A stretch of 64,000 bases of DNA from Tetragonia tetragonoides (lineage: Eukaryota; Streptophyta; Magnoliopsida; Caryophyllales; Aizoaceae): positions 25,056,501-25,120,500 of the forward strand of contig CM076146.1 in NCBI GenBank assembly GCA_038025085.1. The letters run 5' to 3'. The notes under the pieces were generated by a model. That model searched no databases. It was not told the DNA's origin and was given only the letters and a program-made list of their open reading frames with translations. Below, piece by piece: positions 46,029-57,612 of the stretch (within the stretch, counting starts at the first letter, position 1; each line of letters opens with the position of its first letter). Made by a program: the position numbers and the translations under genes.

Positions 46029-49000
46029 AGAACCCACCATTGAAACAAAGTACATATAGTCATCAAAGACAGAAAAAGCCTTAAGGCATAACAGTTTAGT
46101 GAAGGGAGAAAGTGAGCGAGTAAGTGAGTGAGGGAGATCAGATGTTAGTATGAGAAGATTTTTGGTAATTCTCAGAGCAGAGAAAGTGAGTAAAATCATT
46201 TTGCCAGTGTAAATATGCTGTTGAAGCCTTGAGGGGGTTCTCCTGTTGTAAGTATAAAAAAGAAAAAGAGAAATCCTTATGTAAGTAGTAGCTTTGACTA
46301 AATAAAGAAAATGAGAGTTAAGTTTGTAGGTTTTTAAGTCCAGAATTGGTTTAAAGGTTGAGATTTTGATGTTTTTTTGAGTCTTCTGTGAATATGAGAT
46401 GAGGGAAGGGGAATTTTTTCTGTTCTGTAATTCCATTTTGGGTCTTTTTTCTTCAATGTGCAGCACTTCTATGAAGAAGAATTTGTACAAATGCTGCCTG
46501 CTTTTGGTTCTTTGAGTCTTGTAGTGAAAAATGTTGAAACATTGTAAATATAAATGCCCTTCCAGGGTTTCTTTCTTACCTTCCTTTACTGTCAAGTTCT
46601 TTCTGTTTGGGTTTTTATTGTGAAACTTAGTCTGGTACTCTTAAAAGAGTTTGTGGACGTCTATAAATGACTTGGTCACAATACGTCTTAATTAACATAA
46701 AAGGCGGTGATGCATGGCCACACACTTGTGACCCTTTCATGTCTAATCTATCTAATATCCATTAGAGTACATCTTTTGCCTTTGGATGAAATCTTTCGTC
46801 ATTTTCGAGGGAAGGCTATCTATTATGACGTCCAAATTGGAAACTCATACTTGGCATAGCCACATAAGTTATAAAACTTGCAACTCTGTTGGTTTGTTTA
46901 GAATAGGCAATTGGAGTAAACAAAAAGGATTTTCAACAAGAGGTTTCAGGTTCGAGACCTCTTAGGATTGCCGTAGGTTTTTCTGGTCCTTAATTTAAGG
47001 GCCTATGAGAATAGTCCAGTAGAGTTTGGATACCTGTGCTATCTAAACAAAAAAATAAACAAAAAGGAACTTGGTAAAATTTTGTGAATATCTTAATCTT
47101 GTTGGCCTGATGTATTTTGATACAAGGAATTCGCAGTCACTATGGTTTGAGTGCGTATTGAATAAATCTTGAGCATATGCGCATAAATCACAAATACCGG
47201 GCAAGCTAACAAGATAAATCTTGTAGACAGCCTCAGCCAAAAGACCTCATGATAATTAAACCCATAACCTTTCAGGGCGAAGATAAAATTTTGGATCTGT
47301 GAAAGGCAAGGGTTAGGTTGGGGACTTGGGAGCTATTGCGGAAAATGGTTGGTGCTGGTGGTGCCTGGATGATGGTCCCAAGCCCCAAGCTTTTATCTTT
47401 TGGGAGCCGAAGGAAGCAGTATGATTGAAGAGGTGAAGAATGGGAATAATTGGTAATGGTGGTGGGCCGTAACAAAGATGGTTCTTTTTGTTGGGTGTAA
47501 TGCCAATGTGGAAATAATATCCGGATACGCTACGACTTTTGTCGTGGGAAGATGTTTCCATTCAGGCAATGACCTTTTCCTTCATCAATTCATTCCCATT
47601 CTCAAAAGTTACTTGTGTATACCAAATATAAGCTACTTAACTAGTAAAGTGAAAGTTGTTTGTGTTGTTTGAATTCTGAGAGTTATTCTCACAATTTGGT
47701 TTGGAAGATGGATAAGTTATATTGACATATATATTTTTTTAATCAGAGTTGACAAAATCTGACCAGACCCGAAAAGATTCGACTTGTTAATAACTCAATT
47801 TGCTGACGACCTGAACCTGTAGTTTGTGAGACAATCTCTCCAGATTCGACATGACCCGAGACTTAGGTGACTCAATCCGATGATGACCCAAATTTGAAGT
47901 GACCCAACCTGTAGCCAAATGTACTTTCAACGAGTCTCCCCTTTGTAACTTGTGTTTAATTTTGCAATAAAGTAAGAGATTGGTACTTAAAGTGATCTAC
48001 ATTGATCTTTGCCCCTAAACTTTGTGCACTCCTTTGTCTTTGATGGTTTGCTTCCTAAAAGTTTAGTTCCTGAAATGTATTGGCTTGTATGTTAGCTAAA
48101 TCTAGAGCATATTCCCCTACGAAAGACTACTTAAGTTGTCCAAGAGGATATAATTGCCTTCACTAATCACAATACAAGTTATCTACAAATGATATGATAT
48201 CATAATTTCTGCAGGAGAGTCCTTGGGTCAAAATCTAAGGTACTTGACTTTGGCTTTGCGAAAGCTATATGAAGAAATGTAGGAAATTATGCTTGCATTG
48301 TTCCAAAATCAGAACATGACGTCATGGTTGTAGTGGATAATTGTAACATTAATATTTTCGATGTCTTTCATTACGTTTTGTGGAGTGACGATCATCTTAT
48401 TTTGGGTGGTGTATTTTTGAGGGATGAACTGATTGAATTGAATATCGTTGAACTGATACGAGATCAACGCTACACTAAACTGAATTTAACACCGATGAAT
48501 TAATACGAGGTCAACGCTAAACTTGAAAGAGAATAAATATGTTCTTTTTTCAGTGAAAAGTGTTAAACTTAATAGTTGGACCTTAATCACGTGAGCAAAT
48601 ACATTGCAAGTGACGTTGTAATCCAAAATCAATTGGAAATGGGTGTAGTAATTCACCTGGTTATAAATAAGTTTAAGTCACCTAAATCTTTTCATTTAAA
48701 ATTATAATATGTGAGACAATAATTATGTCACTGAATTGAAGTAAACTGAAGCGAACTATTTTGAAATAAATGAAAGAGAATACAGGTATTAGAAAGAATC
48801 AACTCTCATGTTTCACTTTTACTAATTCTAAACGTTTGTCGTTTTCATATTGCAACGTATATCTAGTATTTTCTAGGTAGACTTGTGTTATTTGGAATAC
48901 GCTTAAGACAAGATTAAGATTTTTGATAGAAATAAAATTGTCACTCAAATCTTGTTTGACTGAGTTGAAGGCTATGGATAAAATAGATTTCATTCTACAT

Positions 49001-49960
49001 TATACACCACTTAAGAGTCAAATTCATAGAAAAGAACACCACCTTCTCCTTAAACAAATACTATTGGCCTAAAATCTTCCTTAAAGATTTTTGGAATGGC
49101 TCTAAGATCTTGCATGTCGTTAAAATTGTATAGTAGAGTATTTGCAAACTTCAAAATAGTCAATGACCGAAGCCTATTTGTTGTTGGGGGAGAGATATGG
49201 GGTTCCACTATGCTATGGCTCTCTCAGTTGATTGGATTCGGGCATTCGGCCTTTTCATATCTACTGTAAACTGAGTACATATTTTCTTCCATTTTGTCTT
49301 GTTTACTTCTATTTCATGACAACTACTAGAATTTTGGAGTCCCTGTGGTAGATGAAAAACTTTATCACGATCAAATTACACAAAAATTTATATGAGCCGA
49401 CCTCAACGTAAGGCGTTTCAAACAACCATGCTACCGTCATGTATGGCTAAAGAAGTGGCTTTATGTTGAGTCGACTTCATAAAAGACATTTTGTATAAAA
49501 AAAATGCAAAGTATCAAAGACAAACAAATGAACTAACATTTTAAACACACTTAGTCATACTTTGGATTAAAGTGATGCATTGCGAACAAAAATTGATACT
49601 TGTGGAAAATTTTGATATTTTTTCCGCATAGGGTGTGTTCTTTTCCAATTAATCAATATTGAATTTATTTTGGTTTAGTTCAGTCCAAAATCAGTGAATT
49701 TCAATTAATTTCAGTTTATTGATGTAATTTTTCTCTCAAATATTAATTTTCACTTAAGTTAATTTAAGTTCATTTGAGTATACTCTATATTCGCACAACA
49801 TTCATGTGTAAGCGGTTTTAATTGAGGAGGCAATAAATATTACCTATGTTCCATAAATTATTTCATGAGTTATTTTTTCAATTGGACCCATTACCAAATT
49901 GAGCCCTTGAATTTTTGTGCACTTTTTGCCTTCCTTATGCAAACTATAAAAATAATAATA
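46029..49960. other. 3' UTR and intergenic sequence
   Basis: The 3' UTR should cover roughly 46029-46560 (AAATGCCC...). Beyond it is unassigned AT-rich sequence with a CCCGA-type repeat at 47745-47935 and ACTGAACT-type fragments (48410-48570, 48720-48780, 49625-49780). The 248-codon open frame on the - strand at 45849-46595 is antisense to the last exon and is not a gene. Confidence 0.6.
47745..47935. repeat. CCCGA-type degenerate repeat
   Basis: Starts AGAGTTGACAAAATCTGACC and continues with ACCCGA/GACTTG units to TGACCCAACCTGTAGCC. Related in composition to 40586-41140. Ends not resolved. Confidence 0.45.
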
Positions 49961-49971
49961 AGGCCATGTTC

Positions 49972-50100
49972 ATTTCGTCGTCTTCATATTGCACTATGCT
50001 CTGTTCCGTTTCGTTTCAATCTGTTTCATTTTGTTCCGTTTCGCGTCGTTCCGTTCCGTTGCTAAATGTCCTGCACCTTTCCGTTGAAGAGAACGGGGCC
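49972..50100. mobile_element. Tourist-like MITE with TAA target duplication
   Basis: 129 bp, GGCCATGTTCATTTCGTCGTC...GTTGAAGAGAACGGGGCC, flanked by TAA at 49969-49971 and 50101-50103. The interior is TTCCGTTCCGTT-type. Same family as 42266-42533. Confidence 0.85.
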
Positions 50101-50194
50101 TAAACCTATAAATTGGAGTACTGGACACTCGTCCAATAAGAAAATGAAATTGAACTAACGAAGGTGAATAAATAAAGTTGCAGAATAGTATGAA

Positions 50195-50228
50195 GACCAT
50201 GTTCTTTTCGTCCTTTTCATGCTGCATT
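50195..50228. mobile_element. Left piece of a MITE split by a CACTA element
   Basis: GACCATGTTCTTTTCGTCCTTTTCATGCTGCATT is the start of a copy of the 42266/49972 family. The rest resumes at 54205. Confidence 0.75.
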
Positions 50229-53200
50229 CACTACTACAAAACGCGCCATATCTCGACATCTCGACACTTCGCATATCGTCGAGCGAAAAACACAAAGGCG
50301 GGTCAAATCTCGACGCTTTTCTCTGTCGAGAACTGTTCCCGACAACAAAAAGCGTCGAGAACAATAATCTCGCAGCCCAAGTATTGTTTTGAGCGCGGCC
50401 TACGTTCTACCGCACTACTCCAGTAAATCTAAAAAGAAAAAAAGAAACTAACCCCCCAAAACCCCGCGAATTCTCTCTCTCTCTCTCTCTCTCTCTTATC
50501 CCAATCTACTCCATCTCTTCCGCCTCTCTCTCCTCCTCTCTCTACATCTACAATGGGCACTGCAAAAATCTCTTATTCCTCCCCCTTTTTTTCTTAATTC
50601 TGTTGAATTCCTCAAAGTTTGGTGCCCACTTCGAAGGATTTCAATCTCAATTTTGGTGCTCCTTATTTGGTTCCCGATTAAGTTTGTAGCCGGCATAACA
50701 CAGATCGGAATTCAGGCAAGAGTCGATTAATTTGTTTCCCAGCGTTCTTTGCTTTTTGTACTTGTTCCTTTTTTTTCGTCTTGCCTTTTCCCTTTTTATT
50801 AGAAATCTAGCGGAATTTAGGATTTTATGGATACAATTGGCTACAGGACTAGTAGTTTTTAGGTTTTTGATTGCAATTTCAGATATTTGAAGCTTATTTT
50901 ATAAACATTTTGTGTTCTTGTATATCATTTGTAGCGTTTAGGGTTAATTTCTTGAAATCTTGATTTATATCTTCTCACTCTCAGGTATTGTTTGGTTGTT
51001 GGTTCAAAGTCTTGAATATAGTTGGGTTAATGATACATTTTGGTTGCGGGATTTTTCCATGAGATTTGATTAAAGTTGGTTTATTTTTGTATGATTTGTT
51101 TTCAGTACCTTTTGCTTGTTTTATTATTTATCCTGTTAATTTACTGATTTTTTTTATACTTTGGAAAACAGAATCGATAATCTTTTGCTTGGTGTCTATG
51201 GGGTGATTAGCTCAATTGAAAATATGTTGAACGTGATTAGCTCAATAGTCTATAGGGTCATTCGCTTTTGATTTAGATAGATTTAGAACTTGGCACAAGG
51301 CACTAGCCAAAGTTTTCTTCTCTTTTTTATAGCTTCAGTTTAATTTTTCATCTCTCATACTTGTGCACTTAATATTACTACTGGTTTGTTGTGAATATGG
51401 ATAATCTCATCTCTTACTCTTCTAGAGTATAAGGTAGCATTTTGATTATTGCTTTGTAAGGACATCAGGCATGTGTCCTTGGCATACTGGAATTATGAGT
51501 TTGTTGATTATGGTAGCTGTGGTGGATCCATAACTTGTATGCACATCATCAGGCATGTGTACTTGCTTCATGAACTTCCTAAACTATGTTACTTAATGTA
51601 GCTTTCTGTGAGATCTCTGTCTACTTTCTAATGTCCATTATTTCATTTGCTTCTCTGATATCTAACATATAAAGACTAATGAAAAAATTTTGACCTGAAA
51701 AGGAAAATGTATCTTCAGTACAACAAAAAAACATTGGTGGTCTGCTACTGAAAAGTTAATTTTTTCTTCTCTGGTTGTAATTTAACAGTACATGCATAGA
51801 AGTTCCTAGAAGCCCTTATTTGTCTAAATACTCCGGAATCAAGTACGCAAACGGTGAATGAAGCACATGGTTGCAATTATAACTTCAAGGTGAACTCAGA
51901 TTCATGGTACACAGGTGCAATGGTAACTTCAAGGTAAACTCATATTCATGGTACACTGATCTTTTGATTACATACGAGTGTTGGATGAGATATACATAGC
52001 ACATGTTTTATGTTCGTTAAATTAGATATACCTTGGCATGTCTCAATCCCACTAATGGTTACATAGATTGTATGTTCTGGATTTTCTTTTCACACTATCA
52101 AAATAGCTAGATACTTCTGAGAATTTTGGACTGAAATCTTTTGTTTTGCTGAACTGTTGAGCTGGATTTTCTTTTCTTCACATGCTGTGTGAAGTGGGGT
52201 TTTGTCCTGCTACTTTCTGATTTGTTTTCAGGAATCAATTGCAGGTTAATATTGTTTGTGAACTTGGGACTTGAGAAAGTTCTCATGTCATATTCTTTTT
52301 GAGTTGTCTTGTGCGGTGTTCAGTCTTAGTTGCTGTTCTTTGTGCTCCTGGCACAGTTGATTTGGCTTTGTATGGTCTGCTTTTGTTACGTTACAGCATA
52401 GTCTTTGTTTTCTTCTCTAGTTGACATTTAACTACATGCATAAAAGTAGTTGCATAGTTAGATAATTTAACAATTCCTTGAAGCCCTTCTTGATCTAAAT
52501 ATTCCGGAATCAGGTTTGCAGAGGTGAACGAAGCACATGGTTGCAATAATATCTTCAAGGTAATTCGGATTCTTGGTACACTGATCTTTTGATTAAGGCT
52601 GTCCCAATTCCCTTGCTTATCTCTTATTTATCTAACTATTGGTTGCTCAGATTGTATGTTCTGAAGATTGTACTCAGAGATTGATCTGTTTTAGTTATCT
52701 GTTTGCATGGTTTAAAATTTTTAAAGGTTGAACTAATACTAGAACACTCAGATCAGAATGTATATGTACTTGTGTGGGTTGATTTCAAGACTAAACCCTT
52801 AAACAAGGCATAAATCATAACTAGCAGATTCACCTAGTTTTCGACCATCGGATATTGGAATGTGCCACTTGTACTGTTTTGCATGCAATCTGAACTTACT
52901 ATAGTTTGGCACCTTAGTTGATCCTAAACCAAAATCTGGTTAGGAAAGGTCTAGGAAGGGTTTATGTATGCTTAATTGGGTGTTCAAATATATGAACATG
53001 TATAATGGTGCTTATTCTGATTTATTTGGCTAGTTAGATTGGATACAACTAACCTAGGTTCATCATATAAAGTTGTTTAATAATCAAAAGTGGAAGTAAA
53101 GGATGCGTTGTTTATGTCTTGATCGCAGCATTAAATTAAATTACTAGTTTAACGCTTTATTTCTGGTTCATCTTGATCAAATCCTGTTTTTGAAGGAAAA

Positions 53201-54204
53201 GGATTTTTGAACTTTGATCTAGACTTTGTAGCGAAGAATTCAGAAGTCAATGTGCTAGCTAAAAAAGGGTCGGATTGGGGTTTCCCTGTGTACTCACGGG
53301 TTTAAATAGTCTTGTTTCCCGGTTGTCTTCTGTACAGTTTGTATCAGATTTGTGGTTTGTTTTAGATTTTGCATGACCATTTTGTGGGTGCTTCAAGGCC
53401 TGTATATTCATTTGGCTGGCATGTTCTGTTTTCTTTTGGCTGCAATTGTAGCTTCAGTTTCTTGTTAGTTCTTTTTACTTGATTTACTTATGTAGTTAAT
53501 GCCTCTAATATGGTTAATTCAGTCTCTGTTAGTTTGCTGTACTTCTAATCTGAGTGAACTGCATTATATATTGGGGACTGAAATGATTTACTTGTTAGTT
53601 CATTCTAGCTATTTTGATAGTGTGGGAACTGATTGCTACACTTTTATTGTATCTGCAGGTACTCCACAGATATTTAATGGTAGCCTACCAGTTGCTACAG
53701 ATCCAACGATATCATTCAGAACACAACACAAGTTAGACATCGAGTCCGGACAGATTTTCGTTCTATTAGAAACTGTAGGCGGGCTTTATGAACAAAATAT
53801 TATAGCCAGAATGTTATAGTGATGGACCGTGTACTTTTGCTTTGATTAAAATGTAAAACATTTTGAATTATCAAATAGTATATTAACCTGAGAGCGGATT
53901 TCTTCGTATTTTTTTTCTGGAGCAAAATCCAAAAATGACGCACAAAAGCGTCGAGACTATGGCGGGTAGTACATGAATCATTAGCGGGGAAATTGATTTC
54001 TGTCAGATAAAAGCGTTGAGGTTTTCAAAATTTTGTAAAGTAAAAGCGTTGAAAAATCAGCATTTTTGACAGCATTAGGCGTCGAGAAAATCTCGACACT
54101 GAAATTCTCGACGATTTAAAAGCGTCGGTAATGTTTTTCTCGACGTTTTTTGCCGTCAAAAACAGAGAAAAAACCGTCGAAAACTAACCCTGTTTCTAGT
54201 AGTG
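50229..54204 (+). mobile_element. CACTA transposon (3.98 kb, non-autonomous)
   Basis: Starts CACTACTACAAAACGCGCC and ends GGTTAG-complement then TGTTTCTAGTAGTG; flanked by ATT at 50226-50228 and 54205-54207. Subterminal repeats are AAAAGCGTCGAG or its complement, six or more copies on the right (53940-54170) and at least three on the left (50268-50365). A leader-like CT-rich region follows the left end (50470-50560). Two diverged copies of a ~130-bp segment occur at about 51800-51985 and 52465-52600. No transposase seen. The last open segment (53660-53819) is not recognised. Confidence 0.9.
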
Positions 54205-54359
54205 ATTTCGTTTCAATCTGTTTCGTTCCGCCTTCGAAACTTTATTTTGTCGCACATTTTGTTTCATTATCCGCGTCGTTCTGTTATTTTTCGTTCATTT
54301 TTGATTTGTTCGGTTTCGTTCCTCACCATCTTGCACCATTCAGTCGAAGAGAACATGAG
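54205..54359. mobile_element. Right piece of the MITE split by the CACTA element
   Basis: After the ATT duplication: TTCGTTTCAATCTGTTTCG...CAGTCGAAGAGAACATGAG, the CCGTTC-type interior and inverted right end matching the piece at 50195-50228. Confidence 0.75.
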
Positions 54360-55430
54360 TTACATGACTGAAGTTGAAAACACAATGTTCACCATTAAAG
54401 TTAGAGAGTGTTTTCTTTTTTCATTTATTGGACCTTCTTGAATCTGTGAAAATCAATAGTCAGATCTTACTGAATTAATGGGAACTAGTGGTAAGTACTT
54501 ATCGAATCATTGAGAATAAGTGACATGATTTTACCGAATCACAAGAATAGGTGACAAGACTTTACTGAATCAGTAAAGATCAGTGGAAATAAACACATCC
54601 TTACTCATAGTATCAATAGAAAAACCTTAATTTAGTAGAAATCAGAAACATAACCTTACAAAATTAGTATGAATCAGTAACTTGACCTTCCCGTATTAGA
54701 CTGAACTAAGCTTATTTTGGCCCTCACTAGTCACTACGCACTAAACATGCCTTAATAAGTAACAACTTAACAAGTCCTGTCAAGACAGTTGTTACACCTT
54801 AATTCACAAATATAATATGAGCCGACATGCCATGCTCGTCCTTGTAAATTAATCAACTTGTTTGTCTCATAGTCGTACACTCTCATCAACTTTGGCAGGC
54901 CGACACATCTGTGGGCCCAACAAGCCAATCCACTAGGGCCCAATAACGATCAATTTGGTTTGGTTCCGTGGTGACCTTTGTGAAATGCTAAGCTTACACA
55001 TAGTGTAATATACACTAGTGTGTTCTGAGTCTATCTCTTTTTTTTACCCCCTATTCATAATACCTCCATGAATTCCAAAGGGACCCACAGAGAAGGAGAG
55101 AAATAAATTCATAAACACATTTATGTGTATTACAATGAGTGTAAATCAATCATGATCCGTGACCTTTTCCTTCTCGTGTTCTGCATGATGCTCCCAAATC
55201 CAATCATGGGCTTAAAAATCTTCAAAAAGACAATAATACCCTTGTAACTTAACCCAAGTTGAAGGTCCATGTCGACATTTAAGCCCAAATAAGGACAAAA
55301 TTACACCATGTGATATAACTATCTAAGGTAACGTATGGACACATAACTTATAACTCATATTCTATCTCTCATGTCTCATCAACTACGTTGTCCAAACTCC
55401 CAAATTTTAGGCCCCCCATGACAATAAATA
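54360..55430. other. Intergenic sequence, upstream of the 55.5-kb gene
   Basis: A decayed copy of the CACTGATT/AATCAGTGA repeat family lies at 54410-54720. The remainder (54720-55430) is unassigned and should include the promoter of the next gene. No coding sequence. Confidence 0.6.
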
Positions 55431-55435
55431 TTTTC

Positions 55436-55515
55436 CCTATATAATCTTATAGATATGCTCTTTGTACTTCCTACAACACACACAAAAACATAACACTAGC
55501 CAAAGAAAAAAATAA
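55436..55515 (+). promoter_or_regulatory. TATA box and 5' UTR of the 55.5-kb gene
   Basis: CCCTATATAATCTTATAG at 55436-55453 is a good TATA box about 65 bp before the start codon, followed by a short A/C-rich leader (CAACACACACAAAAAC). Confidence 0.65.
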
Positions 55516-55983
55516 ATGAAGAAGCAAAAAAAAGTGGTAGAAGCTACTACTCTTACTACTACTACTACATCTAATAGTACTAGTAGTTGTAGTTCCATGG
55601 CGGCGAAGGCGGCGAAGGCGGCGAGGAAGAAGAGGATGGCGAGGCGAGAAGTCGAGAAACAAGGCCAAGTGGTGGTGCCAATGGTGGTAGATGAGAAGAT
55701 AAATATTGAAAACGCAGTTAGTATCAGAGACCTAGGTTTGGATCCGCCAGTATTGATGACGGATAATGTTGATGGTATAGATGATTGGAGGATGTGGTTA
55801 AAGCCTGGGGTACTAGTAGATGAGCAAATGTCATGGGGGTCAGTTTGGTATTCATTTTGGGAAGTGGATGATTTGAATAATAATGGGAATTGTAGTACTA
55901 GTCATGCTCATGCATTTTATGGGGATGTTTTTGAAGAAGATGATATTTGGGATTTGAGAAGCATCAAACATGAAGCTCCTTAA
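55516..55983 (+). CDS. Small intronless plant protein of unknown function (155 aa)
   Basis: One uninterrupted frame of 155 codons with a TATA box and A-rich leader just upstream. Layout: Lys-rich start, Thr/Ser run (residues 10-27, encoded by ACT repeats), a basic Ala/Lys helix (MAAKAAKAARKKRMARREVE), then an acidic, Trp-rich half with SIRDLGLDPPVLMTD, DDWRMWLKPGVLVDEQMSWG, SVWYSFWEVDDL and a C-terminus DDIWDLRSIKHEAP. The order of basic and Trp/Asp motifs is far from random, and the base use differs from the flanks, so I regard it as real. I do not recognise a named family. A later start at residue 28 (SSMAAK) is possible. No signal peptide or membrane segment. Confidence 0.75.
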   Translation: MKKQKKVVEATTLTTTTTSNSTSSCSSMAAKAAKAARKKRMARREVEKQGQVVVPMVVDEKINIENAVSIRDLGLDPPVLMTDNVDGIDDWRMWLKPGVLVDEQMSWGSVWYSFWEVDDLNNNGNCSTSHAHAFYGDVFEEDDIWDLRSIKHEAP

Positions 55984-56740
55984 TTTCCATTATTAGAGCT
56001 GTTTAAATGCTGGCATGGATATTGTGATGAGCATTCATGTATCTTTTGTCTAATAAACAGGCTGGCAACCATATGTAGATAAATAAATAAATTAAATGTT
56101 TGTTCATTGGCCATTATCCTTTTTATGAATTGAATGAATTATATTGTTAGCTTGATCTACTTCATTGTAATGAGGAGATCTAGGGTTAACTTTATATAGA
56201 GTAGTTGACTACTTAAGCAAGATTTTCCACTTTCAATTAATTTATTCTTTTTTCGATCTATTTGATTTGTTTTTGTAGTGAATGGTCAAGTTTATTTTCG
56301 AATTAATTATTTTGTGGGGATGCAATTTGATTACTCATCATCTTCTATATATACTGTTTCGTTGTCGTTTATTTTGTTTTAGCAAGTATGTGTGGTTCTG
56401 TTTACTGAAAGTGTTGTCTACAGAGAATCAGATTAGTAAATAACATGATATTTTTAAATTAATTAGTACTCCATTTTAAAAGTAGGGTTACCTTTTAAAT
56501 ATCGCATATTTAAGCCTTAATATTACGAAAAATGACAATAATAAAAATCACGATTTACATATTTTTCTTCTTCTTCTTCTTTAAATTAGATGAATATGAG
56601 ATACATGTTTCCAATATATGTAGGAAAATTTGGCTTTTGGTGACGGAGACTATGGATATGCTCATTTATTGTAGTTGAAGAATTGTCTAATTGTTGCATG
56701 CCCCTTGCTAATTGAATAATCCAAATATCAATTTAAGATA
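55984..56740. other. 3' UTR and intergenic sequence
   Basis: TGTCTAATAAACAGG at 56048 and AAATAAATAAATT at 56080 are candidate polyadenylation signals for the gene ending at 55983. Nothing else identified. Confidence 0.55.
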
Positions 56741-57011
56741 GTGCATTTGTTAGAGCTTACATGCTCAGTTTAGGTGTCAATTCACTGATTTTAAATTCAG
56801 TTAAATGATGTTCGATCAGTCCAGTTTAGTTCAGTTCAATGGTGTTGAGTTCAGAAACATACTTTTTGTCTCACATATCAAGTTGTGTTCAATTCAATTG
56901 AGTTGTGTCCAGTTCAGTTCACTTAATTGTGTCCAGCTCGGTTCAGTAGTGTCCAATTTAGTAATTTTGAATTTAGTTCAATTCTAATAAGTTCACCTTC
57001 AACAAAAGCAC
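56741..57011. mobile_element. MITE, GTGCATTTGTTAGAGC family
   Basis: Left end GTGCATTTGTTAGAGCTTACATG, right end CACCTTCAACAAAAGCAC, inverted with mismatches. The interior is GTTCAGTTCAATGGTGT units as in 30589-30847. Confidence 0.7.
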
Positions 57012-57240
57012 CCTGAGTATCTAAGTTTCAGTGCCATTTCCTTTTGATAAGCAGACAACTGAGACAATCCATACAAATCAACTAAGGTCGGTATTACTGT
57101 CTAGTCAAGAACTCATAGTCATTAACCTAGCTATTATTTTGTTATGTAACTTTTTTCACTTTTCTAGATCTTCATTTTGTTATGTTACTTTCAATTCCTT
57201 CTACGTATTATTTTCATTTATAATTTTCTTATTTTTTTTC

Positions 57241-57390
57241 CAGTAAGTCTTGTGTGAGACCAACTCACTATAAAAATGGGGTCACTATATATTTAGAAAT
57301 GTAGGGGTCACTTGTGGTGAGCAATGACTTTTATTTCATTAAAAAGTGACCCCCGTCTCACCAAAAGTTACAAAAAGACCGTCTTTTAAA
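57241..57390. repeat. Short repeat, GTCTTGTGTGAGACCAACTCAC family
   Basis: Second copy of the repeat at 31285-31425, here with better internal complementarity (GGGGTCACT... against AAGTGACCCC), which would fold into a hairpin. Confidence 0.5.
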
Positions 57391-57612
57391 AGTTCTTGTG
57401 CTTTTTTTTTTATGTGACATATCAGGTTTTTGGATGAATTTTGATATAAATAAAATGGAGAAAATGGAAAATATAGAGTCTGAGGCACGGTAGGAGGCTC
57501 ACGTATCCAGATGATAACGACGACAACCTCGCTTGGGGAAAATGAGGCAGTGGATCTAAGGAGTACCGTGTCTCTATACACGGGGAAAAAATACGAAAGT
57601 TGCCAATGACAA

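Noticed and set aside
45849..46595. 248-codon open frame on the - strand
   Set aside because: It is antisense to the last exon and 3' UTR of the 44.8-kb gene, has no protein-like motifs, and the + strand exon is supported by splice sites and family-like motifs.
47272..47475. Overlapping open frames 47272-47672 as a gene
   Set aside because: Both strands are open by chance over a short stretch; no domain, start context or splice structure.
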